NCBI GenBank assembly: GCA_026692885.1
Contig: JAPLNJ010001128.1
Span: 1 to 8,445, forward strand
DNA length: 8,445 bases
Direction: 5' to 3'
From: Planctomycetota bacterium
Lineage (GTDB): Bacteria; Planctomycetota; Planctomycetia; Pirellulales; Pirellulaceae
Under the pieces are notes generated by a model. That model ran no database searches, had not been told where the DNA came from, and worked only from the letters and a program-made list of their open reading frames with translations. This document shows positions 1-6,109 of this stretch, in pieces. The translations under genes and the position numbers were made by a program. Position 1 is the stretch's first letter, and the number at the start of each line of letters is the position of its first letter.

Positions 1-135
1 GCCGATCATTCGCCATCCCTCTGGCTTCGCGTAATTCGTTACCTCCTTACGTGCAAAGTTCTGTTCTGACCCGGTGGTTAGCCTTTGGCCAGGCCGGATT
101 GTCCGGCTGATTTGCAGCAGCTTATCTTGGCGCAC
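1..135 (-). other. Possible terminal part of a mobile element entering from the left edge
   Basis: Read on the minus strand from 135, the sequence begins GTGCGCCAAGATAAG, which fits the GUGYG start of bacterial group II introns. It is followed by a 6-bp hairpin (GCCGGA-CAA-TCCGGC) near 94-108. A nine-base perfect Shine-Dalgarno match, TAAGGAGGT, lies at 49-41 on the same strand. No ATG sits at the right distance behind it; the nearest ATGs (16-14 and 9-7) are 25 bases or more away. A minus frame beginning GTG at 135 stays open to the left edge, but it has no ribosome site of its own and I do not recognise the product. Immediately upstream (minus strand, about 152-139) is a small TGGAG-TCTG-CTCCA hairpin, the kind of target class C group II introns prefer. 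The leader of an insertion sequence is an equally good explanation. The rest of the element lies outside the window, so this is a weak call. I see nothing definable in 153-284. Confidence 0.22.
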
Positions 136-284
136 TCATGGAGCAGACTCCAGTTTCCATGCCGGCAGACAGGCCTTCGGCTCCTGCCAGAGTTCACATT
201 TCACGGCCATTGTAGTGGCACCGAACATGGTGTCAAAATGGTTCCTTTGCTCCTGGCGGGCACGCCAACCATCAAACAGGTGCC

Positions 285-725
285 ATGATGCAACCAGTCA
301 ATCAGTCACAACCGCAGATCACCCGCCGCGCGGCGTTGGCGGCGAGCGCGGCGGGGGTGGCCGCCCTGTGGCTGCCGGAATCAGTCCGCGCCCAGCACGA
401 GTCGCCCAGCGAAACGAATCTCCAGCGCATCCTGTCGGGAATGGCGCTGGCGGACAAGGTGGGCCAGCTCGGCAAGGTCTTCGACCGGCTCATGCAGGCG
501 GTCGCGAGCAAACGCTTGACGCTGGAACGGCTCGATGAGGCCGTCCTCCGCAATCTGAAGTTCCTGGACTGGCTCGGGCTGCTCGGAGCAGATGCCCGCG
601 TGGCACCGGATCGGGCCGATGAACTGCTGCGCAACGAAGCGGATAGCTGCTTCCTGGCGCGAATCGTCGGGGCCGCGTCCTCTCCGCACGACGGCGCTCC
701 GAGGCCGTCGAAACCGGGTGGGTAG
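285..725 (+). pseudogene. Internally deleted remnant of a Tat-exported glycoside hydrolase family 3 (beta-glucosidase-like) gene
   Basis: The 146-residue open frame is far too short for GH3 enzymes, which usually have 600-850 residues. Residues 14-36 are a Tat-type signal (TRRAAL, then a hydrophobic stretch ending VRA). Residues 46-62 (NLQRILSGMALADKVGQL) resemble the beginning of the GH3 catalytic barrel, whose consensus is close to MTLEEKVGQL. Residues 66-100 (AVASKRLTLERLDEAVLRN followed by a LGLL ending) resemble the end of that barrel, where GH3 proteins have a GRI-x-x-x-RIDDAVRRIL...LGLF segment. The roughly 250-300 residues in between, with the substrate pocket and the catalytic Asp, are absent; the joint lies near 465-485 and keeps frame. 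From about residue 132 the translation is low-complexity and unlike GH3. ATG codons at 285 and 288 are both possible; the CAGG at 277-280 is a weak ribosome site. The product would have no GH3 activity. The family call is by motif recall only. Confidence 0.6.
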
Positions 726-727
726 CC

Positions 728-979
728 GCTAGCACCAAACGGTATTTTGGCCCTTGCGCGTAAAGAATGAGACTTAACGGTTCAGCAGGGACGGGGCGTG
801 AGACAAGGGGTCAGACGTACAGATTTCAGTTTTCGCGGGCAAGAGGCTTTTCTTATGCTTGGGCACACGACCGCGAAAACTGAAATCTGTACGTCTGACC
901 CCAGCTGGCGGTCCGTCTATGTAAAACCGTGAAACCCCATTCTTGACACCGACAACCCCGAAAACCGTTTGGTGCTAGC
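728..979. repeat. 252-bp imperfect palindrome with 16-bp perfect termini (MITE- or REP-like)
   Basis: The ends are perfect 16-bp inverted copies, GCTAGCACCAAACGGT at 728-743 and its complement at 964-979. Within the arms, AAGAATG at 763-769 and its complement at 938-944 each start 35 bases from their own end. The centre is a perfect 32-bp inverted repeat. The whole block is therefore a folded, nearly symmetrical unit with no reading frame, as expected of a non-autonomous mobile element or a REP doublet mobilised in trans. No transposase is present and I cannot see a convincing target-site duplication. It fills most of the gap between the two broken genes (726-1117). The remaining bases 980-1117 hold only a small CGACG-GCTT-CGTCG hairpin at 983-996 and the leader of the next gene. 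Confidence 0.85.
807..902. repeat. Perfect 32-bp inverted repeat forming the core of the 728-979 palindrome
   Basis: The left arm 807-838 begins GGGGTCAGACGTACAGATTT; the right arm 871-902 is its exact complement and ends CTGACCCC. The 32-base loop is 839-870. GGGGTCAG...CTGACCCC ends are typical of REP-type hairpins moved by single-strand (Y1) transposases of the RAYT type. That link is by resemblance, since no such gene is in the window. As RNA the stem would be very stable, but no U-tract follows, so a terminator role is not supported. Confidence 0.85.
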
Positions 980-1117
980 AAGCGACGGCTTCGTCGGCCA
1001 TCGTGCGGACGCGGGGCGGCGCGCTGGTCATCGTATTACTGGTCAGGGCACTCCTGTTTGCACCGTCGCCCCGCTAGAGTAGGATCAGCCAAGATCCAAG
1101 CCAACCAGGGCCGCACC

Positions 1118-1626
1118 ATGTCTGAACAGTACGACGTATTCCTGTCCCATGCCCGGCTGGACGGCGCTTGGGTCCACGCCCTGGCCGCCGAGCTGAAGCG
1201 GTTGGGCCTGCGGGTGTTCTTGGACGCGTGGGGACTGCGGCCGGGGGAGCTGATCGCGACGGGCTTGAGCGAAGGGCTGGAACGCAGCCGGTTCCTGGTC
1301 CTGGTGCTGTCCGCGTCCTCGGTGCAGCGCGACTGGGTGCGGCTGGAGTGGAACGCGTTCTTTTCCCAGCACGGTCCCCGCCGTCTGCTCCCCGTCAAGA
1401 TCGACTCCGTGGCGCCGCCTGCCATCCTCGCTCCGTTGACCGCGAGATCGGCGACCGGCGCGGGGAGGGCGCCGACCTGGGCAATCTGGGCTTGGCCTAC
1501 CGAAAGCTGGGCGAGCCGGTCAGAGCCCGCATGCTCCTTGAGCAGGCATTGGCCATCGGCCGGGAAATCGAAGACCCGCAAATCATCCGGATCGTAAGCC
1601 AGGCTCTCCAGAAACTTGGCACGTAG
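1118..1626 (+). pseudogene. TIR-domain gene broken out of frame onto its TPR tail (central region lost)
   Basis: From ATG 1118 the first frame gives a clear TIR domain of about 107 residues: YDVFLSHA at residues 5-12, the LRVFLDAWGLRPGE box 2 region at 31-44, FLVLVLS at 59-65, and the SxW-like region with Glu77 (RDWVRLEW), the position of the NADase glutamate in enzymatic TIRs. After LAPLT (residue 108, nt 1441) sense is lost in that frame, which runs meaninglessly to 1597. In the frame beginning DREIGD at 1438 a TPR segment follows at once (NLGLAYRKLGE, then LLEQALAI) and ends with a natural-looking C-terminus and stop at 1624-1626. Intact relatives normally carry an NTPase or a long TPR array between the two. 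The simplest reading is a large deletion with a frame change at about 1436-1444. TIR proteins of this layout act in immunity or cell-death signalling by consuming NAD+; whether this stub is expressed is unknown. ATG 1118 is preferred over TTG 1058 because it directly precedes the TIR fold; AGGG at 1107-1110 is a weak ribosome site. Confidence 0.7.
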
Positions 1627-1690
1627 CCTGACTCTCCAGAGCCGGGCAGGATCGCGAGCGATTTACCACGCGGGAGTCGCACGGGATCCA

Positions 1691-1755
1691 GCAGAAAGAT
1701 AGATGAAAAACGCGTACACCCACGGAACATCTTTCTGCCATCAATCTTTCTGCCA
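1691..1755. repeat. Short repeat cluster built on ATCTTTCTGCCA
   Basis: ATCTTTCTGCCA occurs twice in direct orientation, at 1729-1740 and 1744-1755, three bases apart. The inverse copy GCAGAAAGAT lies at 1691-1700, so the block can fold as a hairpin with either direct copy. It lies just past the stop of the TPR tail, in non-coding DNA, and no function can be read from it. The arrangement looks like one member of a dispersed repeat family, which a genome search would show. Confidence 0.6.
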
Positions 1756-1766
1756 AAACCTCTTCC

Positions 1767-1912
1767 CACCCCTGTAAAGGTGCGATTCTGGAGAAAACGG
1801 CGGGAATCGCGAGGTTGGAGTTCACGCTTTAGCGTGCCAGCGGCGGGCAAAGCCCGCCAAAAAGACACGCCAAAGCGTGAACTCCAACGGCCTTCCGACC
1901 TTTACAGGGGTG
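1767..1912. repeat. Nested palindrome: one inverted repeat inside another
   Basis: The outer arms CACCCCTGTAAAGGT (1767-1781) and its complement (1898-1912) match over 15 of 15 bases. Inside is a second pair, 1814-1836 and 1866-1888, matching over 22 of 23 bases and built on GGAGTTCACGCTTTAGCGTG. At the centre is a small GGCGGGC-AAA-GCCCGCC hairpin (1842-1858). The two spacers between the outer and inner arms differ in length (32 and 9 bases), so the inner unit was probably inserted into the outer hairpin. The block lies between the TIR/TPR wreck and the 3' end of the minus-strand SGNH gene, 40 bases past its stop, where it could also act as a transcription barrier. Confidence 0.85.
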
Positions 1913-1952
1913 AAACCGCTTCCCAACGTGTCACAGGTTGCGGCTTCCGGTC

Positions 1953-3293
1953 TCAACGAGCCGCCGACAATTCGAAATGCAGCTTCTGCGGCCGCGCGGC
2001 TTCCCGGATCTTCCCGTCCGCTTCTTCCACCTTCGTGGTCAGGGCCGCAAGTTGCTCCTTCAGCGCTGGAGCCGCACCCGCGGCGTGGGCTTGCTGCGAC
2101 AGGCTGCGCCACTGGCTGACCAGGCCCTCCTTGGCAGCCACGGCCGCCAGGATGGCGCGCGACTGAACTACAATCGGACTCGCCTCCTTGGTTTCCGGGG
2201 GCGCGCCCAGCGCGGTCAGGTTCACGCCGGCCGCCAGGTCCTTGGCCGACACCGACGCCGTCTCGACGCCATTGATCTTCAGCGTGTACGTGCCGCTCGT
2301 CAGACCGGTGACCTTCAACGTGTACTGACTCAGCTCCAGGATCGTCGGGTAGAAAGGCAGGACCGCGCGGGCGTCATCCGGCACGGGGAACGGCAACCGC
2401 TGGTCCAACCGATCGAACTCGATCTTGCCGCCGTCGGCCTTCAGCTGGTCCACCTCGCACCCCTTGGCCTCGCCCAGCTTGCCGCTCACGTCGATGGTGA
2501 CGCTGCTGACAAAGCCATCGGCGCCCAGTTCCTTCAACAGGGCGGCGGCCATCATCAGCTGGCCGCACGGGCCGGGATGAACCGGGTCGCCTTGCATCGA
2601 CACCGGCTTGGTGGGGATCTTGTCCTGGGCTGCCAGGAAGGCCCGCAGGTGTTCCCCGCCGGTCAACGACTGGTCCTGGGCCAACTGCTTCACGATGACC
2701 AGCGAGTTGGCCAGCGTTTCCTGCGGCTTGTTGTTGGCCCAGAGGTCGACCAGGATGTGGAACTGGTCGGCGTAGGGGAGCTTCTCGTTTGCCGCGAACT
2801 CCTTCAGGGCCACCGCATACTCGTGCAGGCGATTGCTGCCACCGAGGCGGGCCAAGGTGCTGCCATTGTTAATCGGACTGGCCGAGAAGATCACCGGCCG
2901 GGCCTTGATCCCGCGAATCCGCTCGACCATCAGGCCCATGTTGGCCACGAACTTCTCGGTCGGCGTGCCTCCTTGATCGTTCATCCCCAGCTCGACCGAC
3001 ACGACGGTCGGCTTCCAGCCGGCGAGATCGTACTCGAAGCGGGCCAGTGTGCTGGGGATCGTGTGTCCGCCGACGCCGGAGTTGCGAAAAGCGAACTTCA
3101 GTTGGGGATACCGCGCGAAGCAGAAAGCTTCGAAGTAATTGGAGTGCAGGTGCTGGGCCGTGATACTGTCGCCCGCCATCACCCAGACGTCGCCGTCTTG
3201 GAGCGGGAAATCGGCCTTGGTCTGGACGGTGGCTGCCAAGGACGCCAACACCAGAACGATCAAGAACAGGGACTTACGAGAGACGTACTGCAT
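1953..3293 (-). CDS. Secreted SGNH/GDSL-family hydrolase
   Basis: The 446-residue protein starts at ATG 3293, chosen because GGAGG (3305-3301) lies seven bases upstream and a Sec signal follows directly (hydrophobic LFLIVLVLASLA, residues 9-20, then QTKA/DF at 24-29). The longer frame upstream adds 50 residues that would bury the signal. The SGNH blocks are all present: GDSIT with nucleophile Ser43, the oxyanion Gly of NSGVGG (about 73-76), GMND with Asn105, and DPVHP with Asp236 and His239. The hydrolase domain covers about 30-260. Residues 270-350 look like a small beta-rich domain (YTLKVTGL, GTYTLKINGVE). Residues 375-430 are helical with coiled-coil character. SGNH enzymes are esterases of deacetylase, lipase or carbohydrate-esterase type; the substrate cannot be read here. 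Secretion suggests action in the periplasm or outside the cell. It is transcribed away from the alpha/beta hydrolase at 3680 across a shared 386-base spacer. Confidence 0.9.
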   Translation of the reverse strand: MQYVSRKSLFLIVLVLASLAATVQTKADFPLQDGDVWVMAGDSITAQHLHSNYFEAFCFARYPQLKFAFRNSGVGGHTIPSTLARFEYDLAGWKPTVVSVELGMNDQGGTPTEKFVANMGLMVERIRGIKARPVIFSASPINNGSTLARLGGSNRLHEYAVALKEFAANEKLPYADQFHILVDLWANNKPQETLANSLVIVKQLAQDQSLTGGEHLRAFLAAQDKIPTKPVSMQGDPVHPGPCGQLMMAAALLKELGADGFVSSVTIDVSGKLGEAKGCEVDQLKADGGKIEFDRLDQRLPFPVPDDARAVLPFYPTILELSQYTLKVTGLTSGTYTLKINGVETASVSAKDLAAGVNLTALGAPPETKEASPIVVQSRAILAAVAAKEGLVSQWRSLSQQAHAAGAAPALKEQLAALTTKVEEADGKIREAARPQKLHFELSAAR

Positions 3294-3300
3294 CACTGGT

Positions 3301-3305
3301 CCTCC
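3301..3305 (-). promoter_or_regulatory. Ribosome binding site fixing the SGNH hydrolase start
   Basis: GGAGG on the minus strand, seven bases before ATG 3293. No comparable site precedes the earlier in-frame starts, so this decides the start. Confidence 0.75.
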
Positions 3306-3667
3306 GGCTGCGGTTAGGAGACGATCAGAACACTCGCTTACGCCGTCCATTCTCGCCGCTCCTGGACCGAATACAAGCAGGGAGGTATCGGTATGGACCT
3401 GACTGGGGCGAGGACTGTGCCGGGTGGGGTCGGCCATGCGCAAGGCTGCGAAATGCGCGACTTCAACAACTGCGTCTCAGGGATGCGCTGCTTCTTCCGA
3501 TGCGTCTTTGGAAAACCGTCCTGGCCCACCGCGTTTTGCTCGGCCGACTACTTGCGTGGAGGGGGCAACTTGACATAGCCTCATCTCACAACGAAAACTC
3601 CGTTCCGTCAGGCTACTGCTGTGGGGTCGCCGTGGCCGCGACAAAAGATACGGACCCCGTGCATCGC
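3306..3667. other. Divergent intergenic region between two secreted hydrolase genes
   Basis: This spacer of about 360 bases must hold the promoters for both the minus-strand SGNH gene and the plus-strand alpha/beta hydrolase. TTGACA occurs at 3570-3575 on the plus strand, but the hexamer 17 bases further on is GAAAAC, so I do not call a promoter. I see no operator palindrome or riboswitch-like fold. A 16-base stretch AAATGCGCGACTTCAA (3451-3466) recurs with one change at 6005-6020. Frames through the region are short or extend the neighbouring genes without ribosome sites. Confidence 0.5.
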
Positions 3668-3673
3668 AAGGAG
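3668..3673 (+). promoter_or_regulatory. Ribosome binding site fixing the alpha/beta hydrolase start
   Basis: AAGGAG six bases before ATG 3680. It supports this start over the upstream in-frame ATG at 3500, which would put 60 unrelated residues ahead of the signal peptide. Confidence 0.75.
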
Positions 3674-3679
3674 CAGCTC

Positions 3680-5809
3680 ATGAGTACTCGAGCCCACACG
3701 CGCTTGTGGAGTCTGATCGGCCGCCTTGTTCTGGCCGCGCTGTCTCTCTCCTGCTGGGCCGCGCACGCGGAAGACGGCCGCCTCCAGCCGCAGAAAGACT
3801 TGAACGGCTACTTTCCCTTTGATCCGCCAGCGTCGTTGAACGCGTGGGAACTGCGGAAGGAGCAGGTGCGGCGGCAGATACTCGTGGCGGCGGGGTTGTG
3901 GCCCATGCCAGCGAAGAACCCGCTCAACGCCGTGATCCACGGCAAGATCGACCGCGGTGAATACACGGTGGAGAAGGTCTATTTCGAGAGCGCCCCCGGC
4001 TTCTTTGTCACGGGCAATCTGTATCGTCCGAAGAACATCCAGGGCCGGGTTCCCGGCGTCCTGTTCGCGCACGGCCATGCCAAGGATGCGCGGTTCTCGA
4101 GATCCAGTCCGGACGCGACGCGCCGGCAGATCGCCGACGGCGCGGAGCGATTTGAAAACGGCGGACGCGCCCCTTACCAGGCCCGGTTGGTGCAGCTCGC
4201 GCGCATGGGTTGCGTCGTGTGGCACTGGGACATGCTCAGCGATTCGGATTCCATTCAGCTCTCGCGCCAACTCGTGCATGGTTTTGCCAAACAGCGGCCA
4301 GAGATGAACACGACGGAAAACTGGGGACTCTACAGCCCGCAGGCGGAGGCGCATTGCCAGTGCATCATGGGCCTGCAGACGCTCAATTCTGTGCGCGGCC
4401 TCGATTTTCTGCTCAGCCTGCCGGAGGTGGATCCCGATCGCGTCGCGATTACCGGCGAGAGTGGCGGCGGCACGCAGACGATGTTGCTCGCCGCGATCGA
4501 CGATCGCATCAAACTGTCCTTCCCCGTCGTGATGGTGAGCACGGCCATGCAGGGCGGCTGCACCTGTGAAAACGCCAGCCTGCTGCGTGTGAACACCGGC
4601 AATGTGGAATTCGCCGCGTTGTTCGCGCCGAAGCCGCAGGGGATGAACACCGCCGACGACTGGACGAAGGAGATGTCTACCAAGGGCTTCCCGGAATTGC
4701 AGAAACTCTATGCCGCCTACGGCAAGAAGGAGCAGGTCTTCCTCCAACGCGGCGAACATTTTCCGCATAACTACAACGCCGTCACGCGATCCGCTTTCTA
4801 CACCTTCCTCAACAAACACTTCAAACTTGGCCAGCCCGCGCCCGTGATTGAGCAGGACTTCGACCCGCTCGCATCCGAGCAGCTCACCGTCTGGGACGAC
4901 CAACATCCCGCACCCAAGGCGGCCGATCCCGAGTTCGAGCGCAAGCTGCTCAAGTACTTCACCGAAGATGGAAACAAACAGCTCCGTGCTGCCGCGGCGA
5001 CAGACAAAGGACTGCATGAAATCATCCGGCCAGCGGTGGAAGTGTTGGTTGGCCGCACCTACGCGAACGCCGGCGCCGTCGAGTGGCAAGATCGGGACGA
5101 ACAGGATCGCGGTGACTACCGCGAAGTGACCGGCACGCTGCGTAACAAGACCCACGGCGAGGAAGTGAAATCCGTATGGCTCTATCCCAAACAAGGGAAT
5201 GGCCGCGTGGTCGTCTGGCTCGCTGACAGCGGGAAAGCCGCTCTGAAAAACGAACACGTGCTGAAGCTCGTGCGCGGCGGCACGGCGGTCGTTGGCGCCG
5301 ATCTGCTGTTCCAAGGCGGCGAACCGGTGAAACAAACCCGCGTCGTCGCCAACCCGCGTGAATTCGCCGGCTACACCTTCGGCTACAACCACGCCCTGTT
5401 CGCGCAGCGGACGCACGACGTGCTCACCATCGTGACCTACCTGCGCAAAGCCCAGGCGGGCTCGCGTCCGAATCCGAAACACGTCGCCGTCGCTGGTTGG
5501 GGCAGTGCGGGTCCCATCGTCGCTGCGGCCCGCGCGCTGGCGGGCGAAGCGATTGACCGTGCCGCCGTGGACACGCAGGGATTCCGCTTCGGCCAGGTCC
5601 TCGACTACCGCGACCCCATGTTCCTCCCCGGGGCAGCGAAGTACCTGGATGTCTCCGGCCTGCTCACGCTGAACGCTCCTCACCCGCTCTGGCTCGCAGG
5701 CGAAGGCGACAAGCCGGAAGTCTTTGGCGCGAAGTTCACGGAACTTACCAGCTTCGCGGGCGAGGCCGCGCAGAAGGAAGCCTCCGCCGTCGAGTGGCTG
5801 CTGAAATAG
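3680..5809 (+). CDS. Secreted two-domain alpha/beta hydrolase (acetyl-xylan-esterase/dienelactone-hydrolase-like), second domain degenerate
   Basis: The protein has 709 residues. Residues 1-30 are a Sec signal (LIGRLVLAALSLSCWAAHA, cleavage after AHA). The first alpha/beta-hydrolase domain covers about 100-380: PGVLFAHGH (125-133) is the oxyanion-hole strand, VAITGESGGG (255-264) is the nucleophile elbow with Ser261, and GEHFPHNYN (358-366) carries the candidate catalytic His (360 or 363); Asp326 or Asp327 may be the acid. A second region, about 500-700, repeats the fold: RVVVWLADSG matches the first strand, TAVVGADLLF the next, and VAVAGWGSAG (602-611) the elbow, but the nucleophile position is Gly608 instead of Ser. 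The protein is therefore probably an esterase with one active and one dead domain. Related planctomycete proteins are usually annotated as acetyl xylan esterase or prolyl oligopeptidase family; the substrate is unknown. It is divergent from the SGNH gene and convergent with the ceramidase-like gene at 7492. Confidence 0.88.
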   Translation: MSTRAHTRLWSLIGRLVLAALSLSCWAAHAEDGRLQPQKDLNGYFPFDPPASLNAWELRKEQVRRQILVAAGLWPMPAKNPLNAVIHGKIDRGEYTVEKVYFESAPGFFVTGNLYRPKNIQGRVPGVLFAHGHAKDARFSRSSPDATRRQIADGAERFENGGRAPYQARLVQLARMGCVVWHWDMLSDSDSIQLSRQLVHGFAKQRPEMNTTENWGLYSPQAEAHCQCIMGLQTLNSVRGLDFLLSLPEVDPDRVAITGESGGGTQTMLLAAIDDRIKLSFPVVMVSTAMQGGCTCENASLLRVNTGNVEFAALFAPKPQGMNTADDWTKEMSTKGFPELQKLYAAYGKKEQVFLQRGEHFPHNYNAVTRSAFYTFLNKHFKLGQPAPVIEQDFDPLASEQLTVWDDQHPAPKAADPEFERKLLKYFTEDGNKQLRAAAATDKGLHEIIRPAVEVLVGRTYANAGAVEWQDRDEQDRGDYREVTGTLRNKTHGEEVKSVWLYPKQGNGRVVVWLADSGKAALKNEHVLKLVRGGTAVVGADLLFQGGEPVKQTRVVANPREFAGYTFGYNHALFAQRTHDVLTIVTYLRKAQAGSRPNPKHVAVAGWGSAGPIVAAARALAGEAIDRAAVDTQGFRFGQVLDYRDPMFLPGAAKYLDVSGLLTLNAPHPLWLAGEGDKPEVFGAKFTELTSFAGEAAQKEASAVEWLLK

Positions 5810-5868
5810 ACCACCCGCCAGATGCTTGGTGGTGGTGGTCAAACTACGCGGGATCCCACAAGACTCCG

Positions 5869-5933
5869 CCCGTTCCGCCCTCGCCACCCCACCGCCGCCA
5901 GCGGCGGCGGTGGGGTGGCGAGGGCGGAACGGG
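5869..5933. terminator. Perfect 30-bp hairpin between convergent genes (candidate bidirectional terminator or REP-like repeat)
   Basis: The arms 5869-5898 and 5904-5933 are exact complements over 30 bases, starting CCCGTTCCGCCCTCGCC, with a five-base loop (5899-5903). It lies 59 bases past the stop of the plus-strand hydrolase and 176 bases past the stop of the minus-strand ceramidase-like gene, where a shared terminator is expected. There is no T-tract on either side, so it is not a textbook intrinsic terminator. A stem this long and perfect could equally be a mobile palindromic repeat that serves as a barrier. Confidence 0.55.
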
Positions 5934-5974
5934 TGCGCCGGGATATGGGCGTCGTCTAGTCGCCAAACCTGCAT

Positions 5975-5995
5975 CCACCGGCACGGGGCCGGTGG
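5975..5995. repeat. 8-bp GC-rich hairpin downstream of the ceramidase-like gene
   Basis: CCACCGGC (5975-5982) and GCCGGTGG (5988-5995) flank a five-base loop. It lies 115 bases past the minus-strand stop and may help end that transcript, although no T-run follows. The rest of 5996-6109 shows nothing but the 16-base motif at 6005-6020 shared with 3451-3466. Confidence 0.4.
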
Positions 5996-6109
5996 GGACC
6001 ATGCAAATGCGCAACTTCAAAGCCGCGTGTTGCTGTGTTCGTCCTCCTGGATCGCTGGCATGGATCGGTCCTGAGCCAATGCCGTTGGATGATTCAGGCC
6101 ATGAGGTTC

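Noticed and set aside
74..538. Plus-strand frame overlapping the GH3 remnant
   Set aside because: Low-complexity, Gly/Arg-rich translation in its second half and no motif; the frame at 285 has the Tat signal and GH3 segments.
983..1075. Short frame with a hydrophobic stretch (GGALVIVLLVRALLF) between the palindrome and the TIR gene
   Set aside because: No start codon with a ribosome site, only about 30 codons, and ends just before the TIR leader; the hydrophobic run may be chance.
1938..3317. 459-codon plus-strand open frame opposite the SGNH hydrolase
   Set aside because: Composition (many Gln, Arg, His, Leu and Gly) is typical of antisense translation of a GC-rich gene; the minus strand carries all SGNH blocks.
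3570..3598. TTGACA at 3570-3575 as a -35 box for the gene at 3680
   Set aside because: The hexamer 17 bases downstream is GAAAAC, not a plausible -10 box.
3608..5974. 788-codon open frame on the minus strand opposite the alpha/beta hydrolase
   Set aside because: It mirrors the plus-strand gene, its translation is rich in Arg, His and Gly without recognisable domains or a signal, and the plus frame has a ribosome site, signal peptide and catalytic motifs. It is a by-product of high GC at third codon positions.
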